Counted from the first letter of the stretch, positions 52,167-61,573 are shown. The stretch is DNA of 64,000 nt from Hyphomicrobium sp. MC1 (GCF_000253295.1 NC_015717.1:1550001-1614000), one strand, 5' to 3'. Translations and numbers: made by a program. Notes: generated from the sequence alone by a model not told the origin.

Positions 52167-52440
52167 GTCTTCGTCGCCGGTACGGTCATCGGTGCGCTGG
52201 GATTTGCCGCGAAATGGCGCATTTGGTCCGCGCGAGGCAAACCCACTGGGGCGCTTCTTGTCGCGCCACGGCTTGTTAAAACGTGGTTTCTGCAGGGCTT
52301 GGCCTCAACTCTATAGGCGGTGCGTTTCTTTCCGCCTCGGGAAATACTGTTCTTTGCCCGGCCGTGGTTGGGGGCGCAAGAGCACATCGGCGCTTTTCCG
52401 ATTGACAGGAGCGGCCGTCGTGAAGATAACCCGACGAAAG

Positions 52441-52462
52441 GCCCTGCCCCGTTTGGCAGGGC
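52441..52462 (+). terminator. Terminator-like hairpin before tRNA-Tyr
   Basis: GCCCTGCC and GGCAGGGC form a perfect 8-bp stem with a six-base loop, followed by a T-rich GCTTTCATTTCT. It may end a transcript reading towards tRNA-Tyr or be part of that gene's leader. Confidence 0.45.
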
Positions 52463-52496
52463 GCTTTCATTTCTGGGCCGCGGCACGCGGCTTCGG

Positions 52497-52581
52497 GGAG
52501 AGGTGCCCGAGTGGCTAAAGGGGACGGACTGTAAATCCGTTGGCTTCGCCTACGCTGGTTCGAATCCAGCCCTCTCCACCA
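52497..52581 (+). tRNA. tRNA-Tyr (anticodon GUA)
   Basis: A class II tRNA of 85 nt: acceptor GGAGAGG/CCTCTCC, anticodon stem ACGGA/TCCGT around CTGTAAA (GTA), a long variable arm (TGGCTTCGCCTA), T-arm GCTGGTTCGAATCCAGC, discriminator A and encoded CCA. It borders a gene-poor accessory region. Confidence 0.97.
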
Positions 52582-53185
52582 TACCCCCATCCAAAACAGT
52601 TCAAATCAGTCCATATAAACCTCCGAAATCATTAGGATTTTCGGTGGTTTTCTTTGTCGCGCCAGATGGCGCCGAAACCCCGTAATTTTATGCCTGATTT
52701 ATGCTGGAATTTATGCTTGGCGCCGTAACAGCCGGAAATAAAACTAGTATGGGGAAGACATGGTGGATTGCTCCGTTGAGGCGATCCGTTGGCTCGGTTG
52801 GGGACAAGTCCTGGGTGGCCATTGAACCCGATGTTCCCGCGCCCTACCTCTCGACTTAAGCCGAAGCGTGAGGGGGAACCCCGCCGGGCTTTCACGGAAA
52901 AAATCCCCGAACCGCTGGCCTCATGCGCGCTTGATTATCGGCACGGAAAGGTCGCGCTAGAGAGGAGGGGCGCATGCTTGTGTTCATCCAGCTCGAAGCC
53001 AGCCAGCCAAACGGTGCATGCTACCGTCTCGGCGCCGGGTGCCTGTTGCACCCTGTAATTGCTTCGATGGTAGCTGCATGTTGCGGTTGTTCTAAGTGGA
53101 GGGCGTCTCGTTCGCTGGGCGCCCTTTTTGCCACGAGCCTGCGTTTTGGATGGCTGATCACTGAAGGCGGATCTAAGGGGATTGG
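52582..53185. other. Gene-poor region after tRNA-Tyr
   Basis: About 600 bases with no recognisable protein. The part just after the tRNA is less GC-rich (about 52580-52760), as is typical next to integration sites, but no integrase or second tRNA copy is seen. The right half contains the structured-RNA candidate at 53005-53129. Confidence 0.45.
53005..53129 (+). ncRNA. Candidate structured small RNA with terminator
   Basis: A long arm CATGCTACCGTC (about 53017-53028) can pair with GATGGTAGCTGCATG (53066-53080) with one small bulge. It encloses a perfect GGGTGC/GCACCC hairpin (53037-53053). A terminator GGGCGT/GCGCCC plus five T follows at 53101-53129. The pairing is visible; transcription is inference. 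A weak competing reading frame starts at 52974. Confidence 0.4.
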
Positions 53186-53884
53186 ATGCTTTCCGAGAAG
53201 CACTGGCAATGGATTGGCCGGATCGGAGACGCCTATGGGCTCTATAGCCTTGGCGTCGCGATCATCGGCGCCGCTGCAACCTGGCTAGCCGCGTCTCATG
53301 ACACGCGAGATGCGCTGACGCCCTTGGGTTGGCTCCTATTTTTCTTCGTCGGCACAGGATTTCTAATTATTTGCCTAGCAATTGGAGTCCGCATCGTTTC
53401 GCGAGCGCCACAGAAACCAAGCCATGCCGGTACGCCAGAACTACAGCATACTGCTGCAGATTATCGCCGAATACTTGAGGAAGGTTGCGTTGGCGCCGAG
53501 GGCGAGTCGGTGACAGTCCAGATGGATGCCGTAAAGAATTCTTTGCCGATCAATTCTGCCGGCAAGAACTATCAAATTATGATTAGCAAATCAGGCGGCA
53601 CCGGAGTTTGGGTTTATCCGGAAAGCGGGGCCAAAAAGATGTCAACAATTGCAACCTCTGCGGCAAAACGCAGTGAGTTGATTGATGTCCGAACCGCCAG
53701 ACCACTTCGCGACTCTGGACACCTGACGATAGGGGACCGCGTTCTCGTGGAGATGAGCGACGGATATTTCGTTCAGGCGCTTCTCACCGGCGTCCTATAT
53801 TACAATGCCGGCGATGATCGAGATGAAGCTCGATTCAAATACAAAGTTTATGAGCCAGGCGAGTTCCTAATACCCGCGCTTTAG
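53186..53884 (+). CDS. Hypothetical membrane protein with soluble domain
   Basis: A 232-residue protein with two TM helices (about 18-36 and 47-70; SLGVAIIGAAATWLAAS, LLFFFVGTGFLIICLAIGV). A cytosolic or periplasmic domain follows (ESVTVQMDAVKNSLPINSAG; LTIGDRVLVEMSDGYFV). No family is recognised. It lies in the accessory stretch between tRNA-Tyr and the IS element and appears less GC-rich than the core genes. Confidence 0.6.
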   Translation: MLSEKHWQWIGRIGDAYGLYSLGVAIIGAAATWLAASHDTRDALTPLGWLLFFFVGTGFLIICLAIGVRIVSRAPQKPSHAGTPELQHTAADYRRILEEGCVGAEGESVTVQMDAVKNSLPINSAGKNYQIMISKSGGTGVWVYPESGAKKMSTIATSAAKRSELIDVRTARPLRDSGHLTIGDRVLVEMSDGYFVQALLTGVLYYNAGDDRDEARFKYKVYEPGEFLIPAL

Positions 53885-53893
53885 ATCACGTTT

Positions 53894-54373
53894 CTAAAAA
53901 AGGCTGACCTGCGCGATCTCGTGCGTTGGTTTCGGCAGCGCTGCTGGCGTGCGCTTCTTCTTAGCTGGCGCTGGATGACTTTCGCCCAAAACATGATCGC
54001 GAATTCGCGCCATGGCCTTCTCTGCATATTCTTCGTCGCGCTCGATTAGAATCCATTTTCGTTCCGTCGTCTCTGCCGCCAATGCCGTTGTGCCGGAACC
54101 CCCAAACGGATCAAGCACCACGACCGAGATGTCTTGGCACGGGAAGCCGCCACAGATGGCGTCGACCATAATGCCGTCTGCCCGAAGGCGCTCGGCGGTG
54201 AGGGCTCGAATGTCTCCATAGATTGGTACTCCAACAAACCGCCGCGCCAGAACGCTTTGCGGGAAAGTGTCGATTTCGCAGAAGGCAACCGGCTCAAAAT
54301 AACCGGATGCTTCAAGCCCGAGACTGAAGCCGCCAATGCCGCTGAAAAGATCGAGAAGTTTTAGTTTCTCCAT
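53894..54373 (-). pseudogene. Chimeric DNA methyltransferase remnant (C5 N-terminus fused to N4/N6 C-terminus)
   Basis: The 159-residue frame starts as a cytosine-C5 methyltransferase: motif I DLFSGIGGFSLGLE (residues 8-21), then the catalytic PCQ in GGFPCQDIS (75-83). At residues 83-85 it switches to the end of a beta-class N4/N6-adenine or cytosine methyltransferase: VVLDPFGGSGTTALAAE, then KWILIERDEEYAEKA. Neither enzyme is complete, so it is probably a deletion fusion of two adjacent methyltransferase genes. It is unlikely to methylate DNA by itself. Confidence 0.75.
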
Positions 54374-54558
54374 ACACCTCTAGAAGCACGGCGTTGTCCC
54401 CACCGCGTGGCCGTTTCGGTGTCCATCCGACACCTCGGAGTCGGCCCTAGCCGCAACGGATTAATCCGTCAACGGATGAATTTCTTGCGTCCTAATTTTG
54501 AGTGGGTTGGTGGAGGGTTTTTCCACCCATCTGGCGAGCGTAGGCGCGTAAGCGTCAA

Positions 54559-56211
54559 TGTCCGCTTTGCCGAGAGTGTGTTGCAAAACTCGTGTTGAGG
54601 CCGCTTGCGAACCATGATTCCGTTGCGATCGAACGGGTAGCGACCGGGGCGAGCGATGATGGGGCGGGGCAAGTCCGAGCAGGGCCAGTTCTTCTACGAG
54701 TTCAATCTCGACGACGTGGTGCCGCCCGACCACCTCGTTCGCAAGATTGACGCCATGCTCGACCTGGGTTGGGTGCACGAGGAACTCGCACCCTATTATT
54801 CGCACACCGGTCGGCCATCGATCGATCCCGAGCTGATGATCCGAATGCTCATCGTCGGCTACGTGTTCGCCATCCGATCTGAGCGCATGATCTGTCGCGA
54901 GGTCCAGGTGAACCTCGCCTACCGCTGGTATTGCAGGCTCGGGATCGAGGACAGGATCCCCGATCACTCTGCGTTCTCCAGAGCCCGGCACGAGCGCTTC
55001 CGTGAGAGCAATGTGCTGCGCCGCGTGTTCGAGCGGGTGGTGGCGATATGCATCGCGGCAGGCCTCGTCGGTGGGGAGGCGTTCTCGATCGACGCGAGCC
55101 TGATCAAGGCGGACGTCGACAAGCACAAGCGGGCTCCCGGCGATCAGCCGATCGACTGGCCGAAGGCAGAAGAGGCTTCGCATGCGGTGCGCGAGTACCT
55201 TGCTTCACTCGACGCGGCGCGTTCCGAGGACGACGGTGGAGATGGACCCAGCAGTGGCGAGAGCGACGGCGGTCGCGGCGGCAAACCGCCGAAGGCGGTG
55301 TCGCTGACCGATCCGCAGGCGGCTTGGGTCGCGCGCAAATGCATGGACCCATTCTTCGCCTACGACGCGAACTATCTCATCGACAACAAGCTGGGCATCA
55401 TCGTCGACGCGGAGGGCACGCGTGCCAACCGTATTGATGAGATCGCTGTCACTGAGATCATGATCGAGCGTGTCGAGCGCCGTTTCGGCCTGGCGCCGGA
55501 GCGCCTCGCCGGCGATACCGCCTATGGCGCGGCAAAGCTTCTGAAGTGGCTTTGGGACAGAGGTATCGCACCGCACGTGCCCGTATGGGACAAGTCGAAA
55601 CAGACCGACGGCCGCTTCACGAAGGAGGACTTCGTCTTCGATCGCGACAGGAACGTCTACATCTGTCCGGCCGGCGCCGCGCTCACTCATTCAGGGATCG
55701 TCGATCAGGGGCGCATTCTTCCCTACCGGGCGAGCAAGAACGATTGCTCCATCTGCACGCTCAAGTCTCAATGCACAACGGCGGTCGCCCGCAAAGTCTC
55801 CCGCGACATCGACGAAGACGTCCGCGATCAGGTGCGCGCGCTGGCCAACACCGAAGCCTTCCAGGTCTCGCGACGCGAGCGCAAGAAGGTCGAGGTAAGG
55901 TTCGCGCACATGAAACGCATCCACAGGCTGGATCGGCTGCGCCTCCGCGGCCTATCGGGTGCGAAGGACGAGGTGCTGCTCACCGCGACGGCACAGAACC
56001 TGAGGCGGCTCGCAAAGCTCATCTGGCGACCGCCGCAACCAATCGTCGGCATGCCAGTGGCGTAGGTGTCGAGTGCACGTGAGGCTTTAGCTATGTGTCA
56101 ACCCAGCCGACCCTGTAAGGGGCCAGCGGAAGCACGGGCGGATTAAAAACAACGCCGAGCCACACGATGGAAGCCCGCCGGTTTTGCAACACGCTCCCGA
56201 GAAAGCGGACA
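54559..56211 (+). mobile_element. IS1182-type insertion sequence
   Basis: A roughly 1.65-kb element bounded by imperfect terminal inverted repeats of about 31 bp. The left repeat TGTCCGCTTTGCCGAGAGTG continues to TTGCAAAAC (54559-54589). The right repeat, complementary to it, is at 56181-56211. A single transposase gene fills it. No clear target-site duplication can be seen. It inserted beside the methyltransferase remnant. Confidence 0.85.
54656..56065 (+). CDS. IS1182-family transposase
   Basis: A 469-residue DDE transposase. The N-terminal domain (FYEFNLDDVVPPDHLVRKID; GRPSIDPELMIRMLIVGYVF) is the IS1182-type leader. The catalytic triad candidates are Asp in FSIDASLIKAD, Asp in LAGDTAYGA, and Glu in the C-terminal KVEVRFAHMKR. 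A cysteine cluster CSICTLKSQC lies before it. The frame is intact, so the element may still be active. The upstream ATG pair at 54656/54659 is the only plausible start. Confidence 0.93.
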   Translation: MMGRGKSEQGQFFYEFNLDDVVPPDHLVRKIDAMLDLGWVHEELAPYYSHTGRPSIDPELMIRMLIVGYVFAIRSERMICREVQVNLAYRWYCRLGIEDRIPDHSAFSRARHERFRESNVLRRVFERVVAICIAAGLVGGEAFSIDASLIKADVDKHKRAPGDQPIDWPKAEEASHAVREYLASLDAARSEDDGGDGPSSGESDGGRGGKPPKAVSLTDPQAAWVARKCMDPFFAYDANYLIDNKLGIIVDAEGTRANRIDEIAVTEIMIERVERRFGLAPERLAGDTAYGAAKLLKWLWDRGIAPHVPVWDKSKQTDGRFTKEDFVFDRDRNVYICPAGAALTHSGIVDQGRILPYRASKNDCSICTLKSQCTTAVARKVSRDIDEDVRDQVRALANTEAFQVSRRERKKVEVRFAHMKRIHRLDRLRLRGLSGAKDEVLLTATAQNLRRLAKLIWRPPQPIVGMPVA

Positions 56212-56212
56212 T

Positions 56213-56499
56213 CAGCATTTGTCCCGGCGATAGTTTGCGATCTCTGATAAGGTCCGATGGATAGCAAAAGGCAGACTTCATCGCTTTGTCCGCTTAGTGT
56301 TAAATCAACTGCCGCAATTCCAGGGTCTTTTCAATGAACGACGGTTGGTGTTCATAATCGAACATCATCGGCTTTCTGGCGTCTGGACTGCTGCAGCCTT
56401 GAGCAGCCCGCTTTCCCGGGCCACGCCGGAACGACTTGTTTCGCAGTCGTTAAAACCCTTACAAATAGCGGGCATGGTAGCTGGCCGAATGCTAGACGA
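56213..56499. other. Region upstream of the STAND regulator gene
   Basis: About 290 bases between the IS right end and the regulator at 56500. No gene is recognised. It presumably contains the regulator's promoter. Confidence 0.4.
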
Positions 56500-59373
56500 A
56501 TGGAGACGACCCTGGAATTATCCGCCAGCGAACGCGCTCAGCGCATTTTCTCGTTCGGGTGCTACAGGTTGATTCCTGGTCGGCAGCTTCTCCTTCGAGA
56601 CGGTGTCCCAATTCCTCTCGGTTCACGCGCGTTGAGCCTTTTGACCACGCTGGTGCAACGCAGCGGCGAGTTGGTGACGAAGGAAGAGCTCATAGCCGCC
56701 ACGTGGCCAGACGTTTTCGTGCATGACAGCAATCTCAAGGTAAATATGTACAGTCTGCGACGCTCCTTGGGCGATACGCAGAAGCGGCCGACTTATGTAG
56801 CCACGATTCCGGGCAGAGGTTATCGGTTTGTGGCTGCTGTTCAAATGAGCATGTTCGATATCGCGGACCCGCTTCCTATGGCAGCCGCGGGACCCAACAA
56901 GCTTCCAGGCCAAAGCGACATCATTGGTCGAGAGCGAGAAATCGCAGAGCTTCTAGGCCTTCTACGCACGAACAAGCATGTGACGATCGCGGGCGCCGGC
57001 GGTGTGGGCAAAACGACAGTTGCGATCGAAGCGGCCCGTGCCTGTGAAGAGAATTGCGCGGACGGAATATGCTTTGTCGATCTCTCGACGGTCGACAGCC
57101 CGACGGCTGTTCCGACGGTCCTCGTGGACGCGCTCGGAATTCGCGGCAATCCAAGCGATAGCCTCGCCGCGGTGCTGGACCATCTTCGTCGGCGCCACAT
57201 GCTGGTTGTTTTGGACAACTGCGAACACATCCTCCCTGCTGCATCGATTTTCGCTCAAAGACTGATTTCCGAACAGGGATCGAGCACACTCCTCGCGACC
57301 AGCCGCGAGCCGCTCGCGACGTCCGCTGAAAATGTTTTCTGGCTAAGGCCTCTTGATTGCCCGCCCGACGACGACGGAATGATTGCTGAGGAGGCACTGC
57401 GGTTTCCGGCACTTAATTTGTTTGTGAGGCGGGCATCGGAGGCGAGCGAATATAAATTGATCGATGCCGATTGCGGCGCGATTGCGCAGATATGCCGTTC
57501 GCTCGACGGGCTTCCGCTTGCCATCGAACTGGCTGCGGCAAAGTTGGAGACCAACGCGCCACAAGAATTGCTTGCCGCCCTCGGCGAGCATCTCAACTTT
57601 AACAATCAGCATAACGAAGGGGTCCATTCGCGCCAGGAGACGCTTCTGGCGACAATCGACTGGAGCTTCAGGCTCTTGTCGCCCGACGAGGCAATGATCT
57701 TCCGTCTCGTTTCTGTTTTTGCTGACGCATTCGAACTCGATGATGTGGTCGACATCGCAATTGCGGCGGGTTTGAATCCCGCCGCCGTTACCATCGGCTT
57801 AGGCGGCCTCGTTGCCAAATCTCTCGTTACCGCGCACGTGAGAGGGGCGGGACTGCGTTACCGGCTGCTGGACAGCACCCGGCGCTATGCAACACAGCGG
57901 CGCCACGAGGATCCGATTGAGGCACAGGCGCGCCTCTGTCATGCCCGGCGGATGCTCACGGTCTTCGAGCAATCCGATGTGGAATGGGATTGGCGCGAAA
58001 CTTACGACTGGACTCGTCGCTATCGCGATCGCCTCGCCGACCTGCGCGCGGCACTCGCCTGGGCTTTTGGTGAAGGGTGCGAGCCGGAACTCGGCATTAG
58101 GCTTACCGTAGCCGCGATTCCGTTATGGTTTGAGGTTTCACTTGTCTCGGAAGCGCAAGCCCAGGTCGAGCTGGCACTCGACGCTGCAGATACCTTCCCG
58201 TGCGATGACGTATTGAAGGCAAAGCTGGCGTGCGCTCGGGCATGGAATCTCGCCTACTCACGCAAGGTCGTCCCCGAGCTGCAGGAGGCTTGGATTGCTG
58301 CGATTGATCTCGCGAAACGCTCCGGAAATGTTGGCCTTATTCTGCAATCCGTATTGGGGCTCTCTCTGTATCTGCTTGAGACTGGATCGATTCCCGAGGC
58401 AATCGAGAGCCTAAAGGAGCTGGGTAATATTTCCTCACGTCACCGAGATTGGTCGGTTAGTCCCGAATACGAACGGGCAATGGCCCTCGCGAGGGCCTAT
58501 TCGGGGCATTTGGCGGAAAGCCGGGAAGTCTTCGATCGGCTTGCCTTGACCTATGCGCAGCCCGATCGGCGATCGCGGATGGCGGGCTTCCAAGTGGACC
58601 GCTATATCGGGATACGATCCCTCCTTCCATTTGTCGCGTGGATGAACGGTCACCCGGACTACGCGGCAGCAACTGCGCGTGACGCGGTGGAGAAGGCCGG
58701 TAGCCTTGGGCATTTGGTCTCGCAATCCAATGCAATTGCTATGGCTGCGTTACCCGTCTCACTGTGGAACGGCGACCTGGTGTCGCTCGACCGCTACCAA
58801 GCTCGATTGAAATCCATTGTCGAGCTGGAGAACATAGCGATCTGGGTTCCGGATCAGCAGTTTCACGAAGCTGCGCTTCGAGAGCTACGAGGCGAGCAGC
58901 ACGCCGTCGACGATTTGCGGACGGCGATCGAGGGGATTATCGAGTCCGGTCTCTGCTCTCGTATCGGTATGAAACTTGGCATCCTGGCCGATGCGCTGAC
59001 CCGTCAAGGCAGGTTAGATGAAGCGAGCAACGCGCTAGCCAGAGCGTTCCATCATCAGGCTTCGCAGGGCGAACGTTGGTGCTGCTGTGAATTGCAGCGG
59101 ATTGAAGCGTCAATCCTCCGTCGCGGCGGCGAGTCCGCCCGTTCGGAGAGGTTACTTGAAGTCGCGCTGGATGAGGCTCGCGAGATAGGCGCCGTGTCGT
59201 TCGAATTGCGCATCGCGAGCGATCTTGCGAGCCACCATCTCGAATCGGATCGCTACAGCGATGGACTCGCGTTGCTCGATCCCGTCTATCGCAAATTCAG
59301 CAAGGGCTTCACTACAAAGGATCTAACAACAGCCTCGCAGCTTTTGCATCGACTGAACGGCCGTTTAGGGTAA
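56500..59373 (+). CDS. Winged-helix STAND ATPase transcriptional regulator
   Basis: A 957-residue regulator. Residues 16-110 form an OmpR-type winged HTH (LIPGRQLLLRDGVPIPLGSR; NLKVNMYSLRRSLGD; TIPGRGYRF). An NB-ARC-like ATPase follows, with P-loop GAGGVGKTT near residue 165, Walker B MLVVLDNCEH, and ATSREPL as sensor. The C-terminal 450 residues are helical TPR-like repeats. STAND proteins of this type are ATP-dependent switches that respond to a ligand or partner. The MFS gene follows 40 bases downstream, a likely target. Confidence 0.88.
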   Translation: METTLELSASERAQRIFSFGCYRLIPGRQLLLRDGVPIPLGSRALSLLTTLVQRSGELVTKEELIAATWPDVFVHDSNLKVNMYSLRRSLGDTQKRPTYVATIPGRGYRFVAAVQMSMFDIADPLPMAAAGPNKLPGQSDIIGREREIAELLGLLRTNKHVTIAGAGGVGKTTVAIEAARACEENCADGICFVDLSTVDSPTAVPTVLVDALGIRGNPSDSLAAVLDHLRRRHMLVVLDNCEHILPAASIFAQRLISEQGSSTLLATSREPLATSAENVFWLRPLDCPPDDDGMIAEEALRFPALNLFVRRASEASEYKLIDADCGAIAQICRSLDGLPLAIELAAAKLETNAPQELLAALGEHLNFNNQHNEGVHSRQETLLATIDWSFRLLSPDEAMIFRLVSVFADAFELDDVVDIAIAAGLNPAAVTIGLGGLVAKSLVTAHVRGAGLRYRLLDSTRRYATQRRHEDPIEAQARLCHARRMLTVFEQSDVEWDWRETYDWTRRYRDRLADLRAALAWAFGEGCEPELGIRLTVAAIPLWFEVSLVSEAQAQVELALDAADTFPCDDVLKAKLACARAWNLAYSRKVVPELQEAWIAAIDLAKRSGNVGLILQSVLGLSLYLLETGSIPEAIESLKELGNISSRHRDWSVSPEYERAMALARAYSGHLAESREVFDRLALTYAQPDRRSRMAGFQVDRYIGIRSLLPFVAWMNGHPDYAAATARDAVEKAGSLGHLVSQSNAIAMAALPVSLWNGDLVSLDRYQARLKSIVELENIAIWVPDQQFHEAALRELRGEQHAVDDLRTAIEGIIESGLCSRIGMKLGILADALTRQGRLDEASNALARAFHHQASQGERWCCCELQRIEASILRRGGESARSERLLEVALDEAREIGAVSFELRIASDLASHHLESDRYSDGLALLDPVYRKFSKGFTTKDLTTASQLLHRLNGRLG

Positions 59374-59413
59374 CGGCACGGTACCACAGGGGAACTTGGC
59401 GGAGACAGAAGTG

Positions 59414-60655
59414 ATGGAGGGGGACGGAATATCGCCGCGATTGAGGGCTTCTCCAGTTCGGGACAAGGTGACGGTAGCGCCCGCGGACGCGCAGGGAGTT
59501 CGGGCAAGAAGCGATGCGCTCCATCCGATATTCATCATGGCCGGCGCGACAGCAGCCCAGCTGATCGGCGGATTGTCCGCGCAGATGTCGCCGTTAGTGA
59601 TCGATGGGTTGATGAAGGGACTTTCGCTATCGGAACGAGATGCCGGGTTTATTCTCACCATTGAACTCGTCACTCTCGCTTTGACTGCGATGGCGATCGC
59701 GCCTGTGCTTCCGAGAGTATCGGCGCGACGAGCGAGCCTCTTCGCCGTTACGCTGACGTTGCTTGCCCAAGGCGCATCCATCTTCAGCACGTCGTGGGCG
59801 TCGCTCGTTTTATTGCGCAGCGTCGGCGGCGTCGGCGAGGGCGCCCTTTGGGCGATATCGCTCTTTATCGTAGCGTCCCGCTCCAACAATCCGGACAAAG
59901 ACTATGGCTACTTTACTGTTGTCTGGGCGCTGGGGAGCATTGCGCTCTTTGCCATAGGAGCCGAGGTTACCGCTGCCTTCCAGCATCGCGGCATTCTTGC
60001 TCTTATCGCGCTTGTCGATCTGGCCCTCGCTCCACTTCTGTTTTTAACGCCGGATACGTATCTCAGCCGTGTCGACGGGGCTGCGCCGAATAGAACAGTT
60101 CAATCCTCGTTACCCGGACTGATGACGCTCGCTGCGATCGGCCTTTTCCTGACGGCCGGTGCCGCCGTATATGCTTTTAGTACGTCATTGGGGGAGCGCG
60201 CGGGTCTCGATGCCCGAGCAGTCGCATACACGCTTACGATCGCCTCCGCGCTGGGCCTTGTGGGTGCCGGTACTGCTACTGCTCTTAACGTGCGCTGGGG
60301 ACGAGGATTGCCAATTTCGGCCTTCTGCATCGGCTTCGCTTTCGCGGTGCTCACGCTCTGCCTCTGGCGCGACCCGACGGCCTATGTCGTCGCTCTTGTC
60401 GTGTCGGTCATCATTTACAATTTTTCGACGCCTTACCTTTTTGGACTTGCGGCCGCGCTCGACCGCAGCGGTCGTTGGGCGGCGGCGGGCGGGTCGGTCT
60501 ATCTCCTCGGCTTCGCTGCGGGCCCACTACTCGCCGGAACAGTGATCGCGACTGCCGGCTACCTCGGCCTTGCAACGATCTGCGTTGCGATTACGATTAT
60601 CGTTTGGGTACTCACTATGATCGTCAATCGGCGTCTTGGTACAATCGGTTCTTGA
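59414..60655 (+). CDS. MFS transporter
   Basis: A 413-residue, 12-TM major facilitator. The first helix is AGATAAQLIGGLSAQMSPLV, and a long N-terminal cytosolic stretch (about 30 residues) precedes it. LLRSVGGVGEGALWAISLFI is the motif region of TM4-5. Subfamily and substrate are unknown. The ATG at 59414 is preferred over a TTG at 59396. It probably forms a regulator-transporter unit with the STAND gene. Confidence 0.88.
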   Translation: MEGDGISPRLRASPVRDKVTVAPADAQGVRARSDALHPIFIMAGATAAQLIGGLSAQMSPLVIDGLMKGLSLSERDAGFILTIELVTLALTAMAIAPVLPRVSARRASLFAVTLTLLAQGASIFSTSWASLVLLRSVGGVGEGALWAISLFIVASRSNNPDKDYGYFTVVWALGSIALFAIGAEVTAAFQHRGILALIALVDLALAPLLFLTPDTYLSRVDGAAPNRTVQSSLPGLMTLAAIGLFLTAGAAVYAFSTSLGERAGLDARAVAYTLTIASALGLVGAGTATALNVRWGRGLPISAFCIGFAFAVLTLCLWRDPTAYVVALVVSVIIYNFSTPYLFGLAAALDRSGRWAAAGGSVYLLGFAAGPLLAGTVIATAGYLGLATICVAITIIVWVLTMIVNRRLGTIGS

Positions 60656-60667
60656 GCACGCTCCCTT

Positions 60668-61573
60668 TCACAGGCCGATCAACGTCACTCCGACACCGAC
60701 CAATCCGGCGGCTGCAGCTTTCCTCTCCAGTTCGGGTCTTGAAAGGTCTTCTCGACCCCACTGAGGCGCTATGAGGCTCAAGGCGACGCCGATGATGAAT
60801 ACGAACACGCTCGTCGTGCTGCTGATTGCTTGAACGATGCTGAGAGGCGCAATCATGAGGGCATACCGCATGCCAAGGCTGCCCAAGAGATTGACGGTTT
60901 CATTCACAAGATTAATCCCCACTACGGCTCTTGCATTCGCTCGCACCATCTGGACGAGCTCTCTCCGGAATGTGCCGACGAACAGCAAGCAGCAGCCGAA
61001 TATCGCCTCTCCGAAAAACATCCAGAATGTCGTCGGCCAGAAATTTCCGGCCACAGAGAAAATCTTGAAGATTAGAGAGCTCAACGCAGCCATCGCTGCG
61101 CACAGCAACATGAGCGCCGCGAGGCCGTGATGGGGGCGACCTGCGCCGACGGTCGCTACGACCAAGGCACCGGCAATAGTCAAGAGCGATCCCAGCAACT
61201 GCATTCCGGTGAGTTGCTCCCCCAAAACTCCGAACGCGAGTGCCATGCCGAACAACGGTGAGGCTTGGAAGAATGGAGCAACCACTGAAGCCTCATTGTA
61301 CTTCAATGCCATCAAATAAAAGAGGATAGCCGACATCAGCATTCCCCCCGATAGCGTCATGACAGCAGCAGTCCGGAGATCGACATTCAATATCCGGGGG
61401 TCGATGAGTAAGAAAATCGGGAGTGCCGCGACATTGACGAGCCCGGTGAAGGCCAACGAAACCGCTGGATGGATATCTTTGAAATATTGATCGAGAAGAT
61501 ATTTATCGAGATGCGTGGAAATTGCCCAAAGCAACGGGCCCGATAATGCGAACAAGAACGAGTAAAGCGACAT
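60668..61573 (-). CDS. EamA/DMT-family transporter
   Basis: A 301-residue, ten-TM drug/metabolite transporter with two EamA repeats. YSFLFALSGPLLWAISTHLD and GMALAFGVLGEQLTGMQLLG mark the first repeat, and VQAISSTTSVFVFIIGVALS the second. Substrate is unknown. It converges on the MFS gene with 12 bases between the stops. The HbpS-like gene lies upstream on the same strand. Confidence 0.88.
   Translation of the reverse strand: MSLYSFLFALSGPLLWAISTHLDKYLLDQYFKDIHPAVSLAFTGLVNVAALPIFLLIDPRILNVDLRTAAVMTLSGGMLMSAILFYLMALKYNEASVVAPFFQASPLFGMALAFGVLGEQLTGMQLLGSLLTIAGALVVATVGAGRPHHGLAALMLLCAAMAALSSLIFKIFSVAGNFWPTTFWMFFGEAIFGCCLLFVGTFRRELVQMVRANARAVVGINLVNETVNLLGSLGMRYALMIAPLSIVQAISSTTSVFVFIIGVALSLIAPQWGREDLSRPELERKAAAAGLVGVGVTLIGL

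Noticed and set aside
52974..53288. 104-residue frame with a GAGGAGG ribosome-binding site after tRNA-Tyr
   Set aside because: It reads straight through the hairpin and terminator at 53101-53129 into the next gene and has no protein-like pattern; the RNA-structure reading was preferred.
52497..56211. tRNA-Tyr as an integration site with a distal repeat, like tRNA-Pro
   Set aside because: I found no second copy of the tRNA-Tyr 3' end before or after the IS, and no integrase; only the gene-poor, apparently less GC-rich flank is suggestive.
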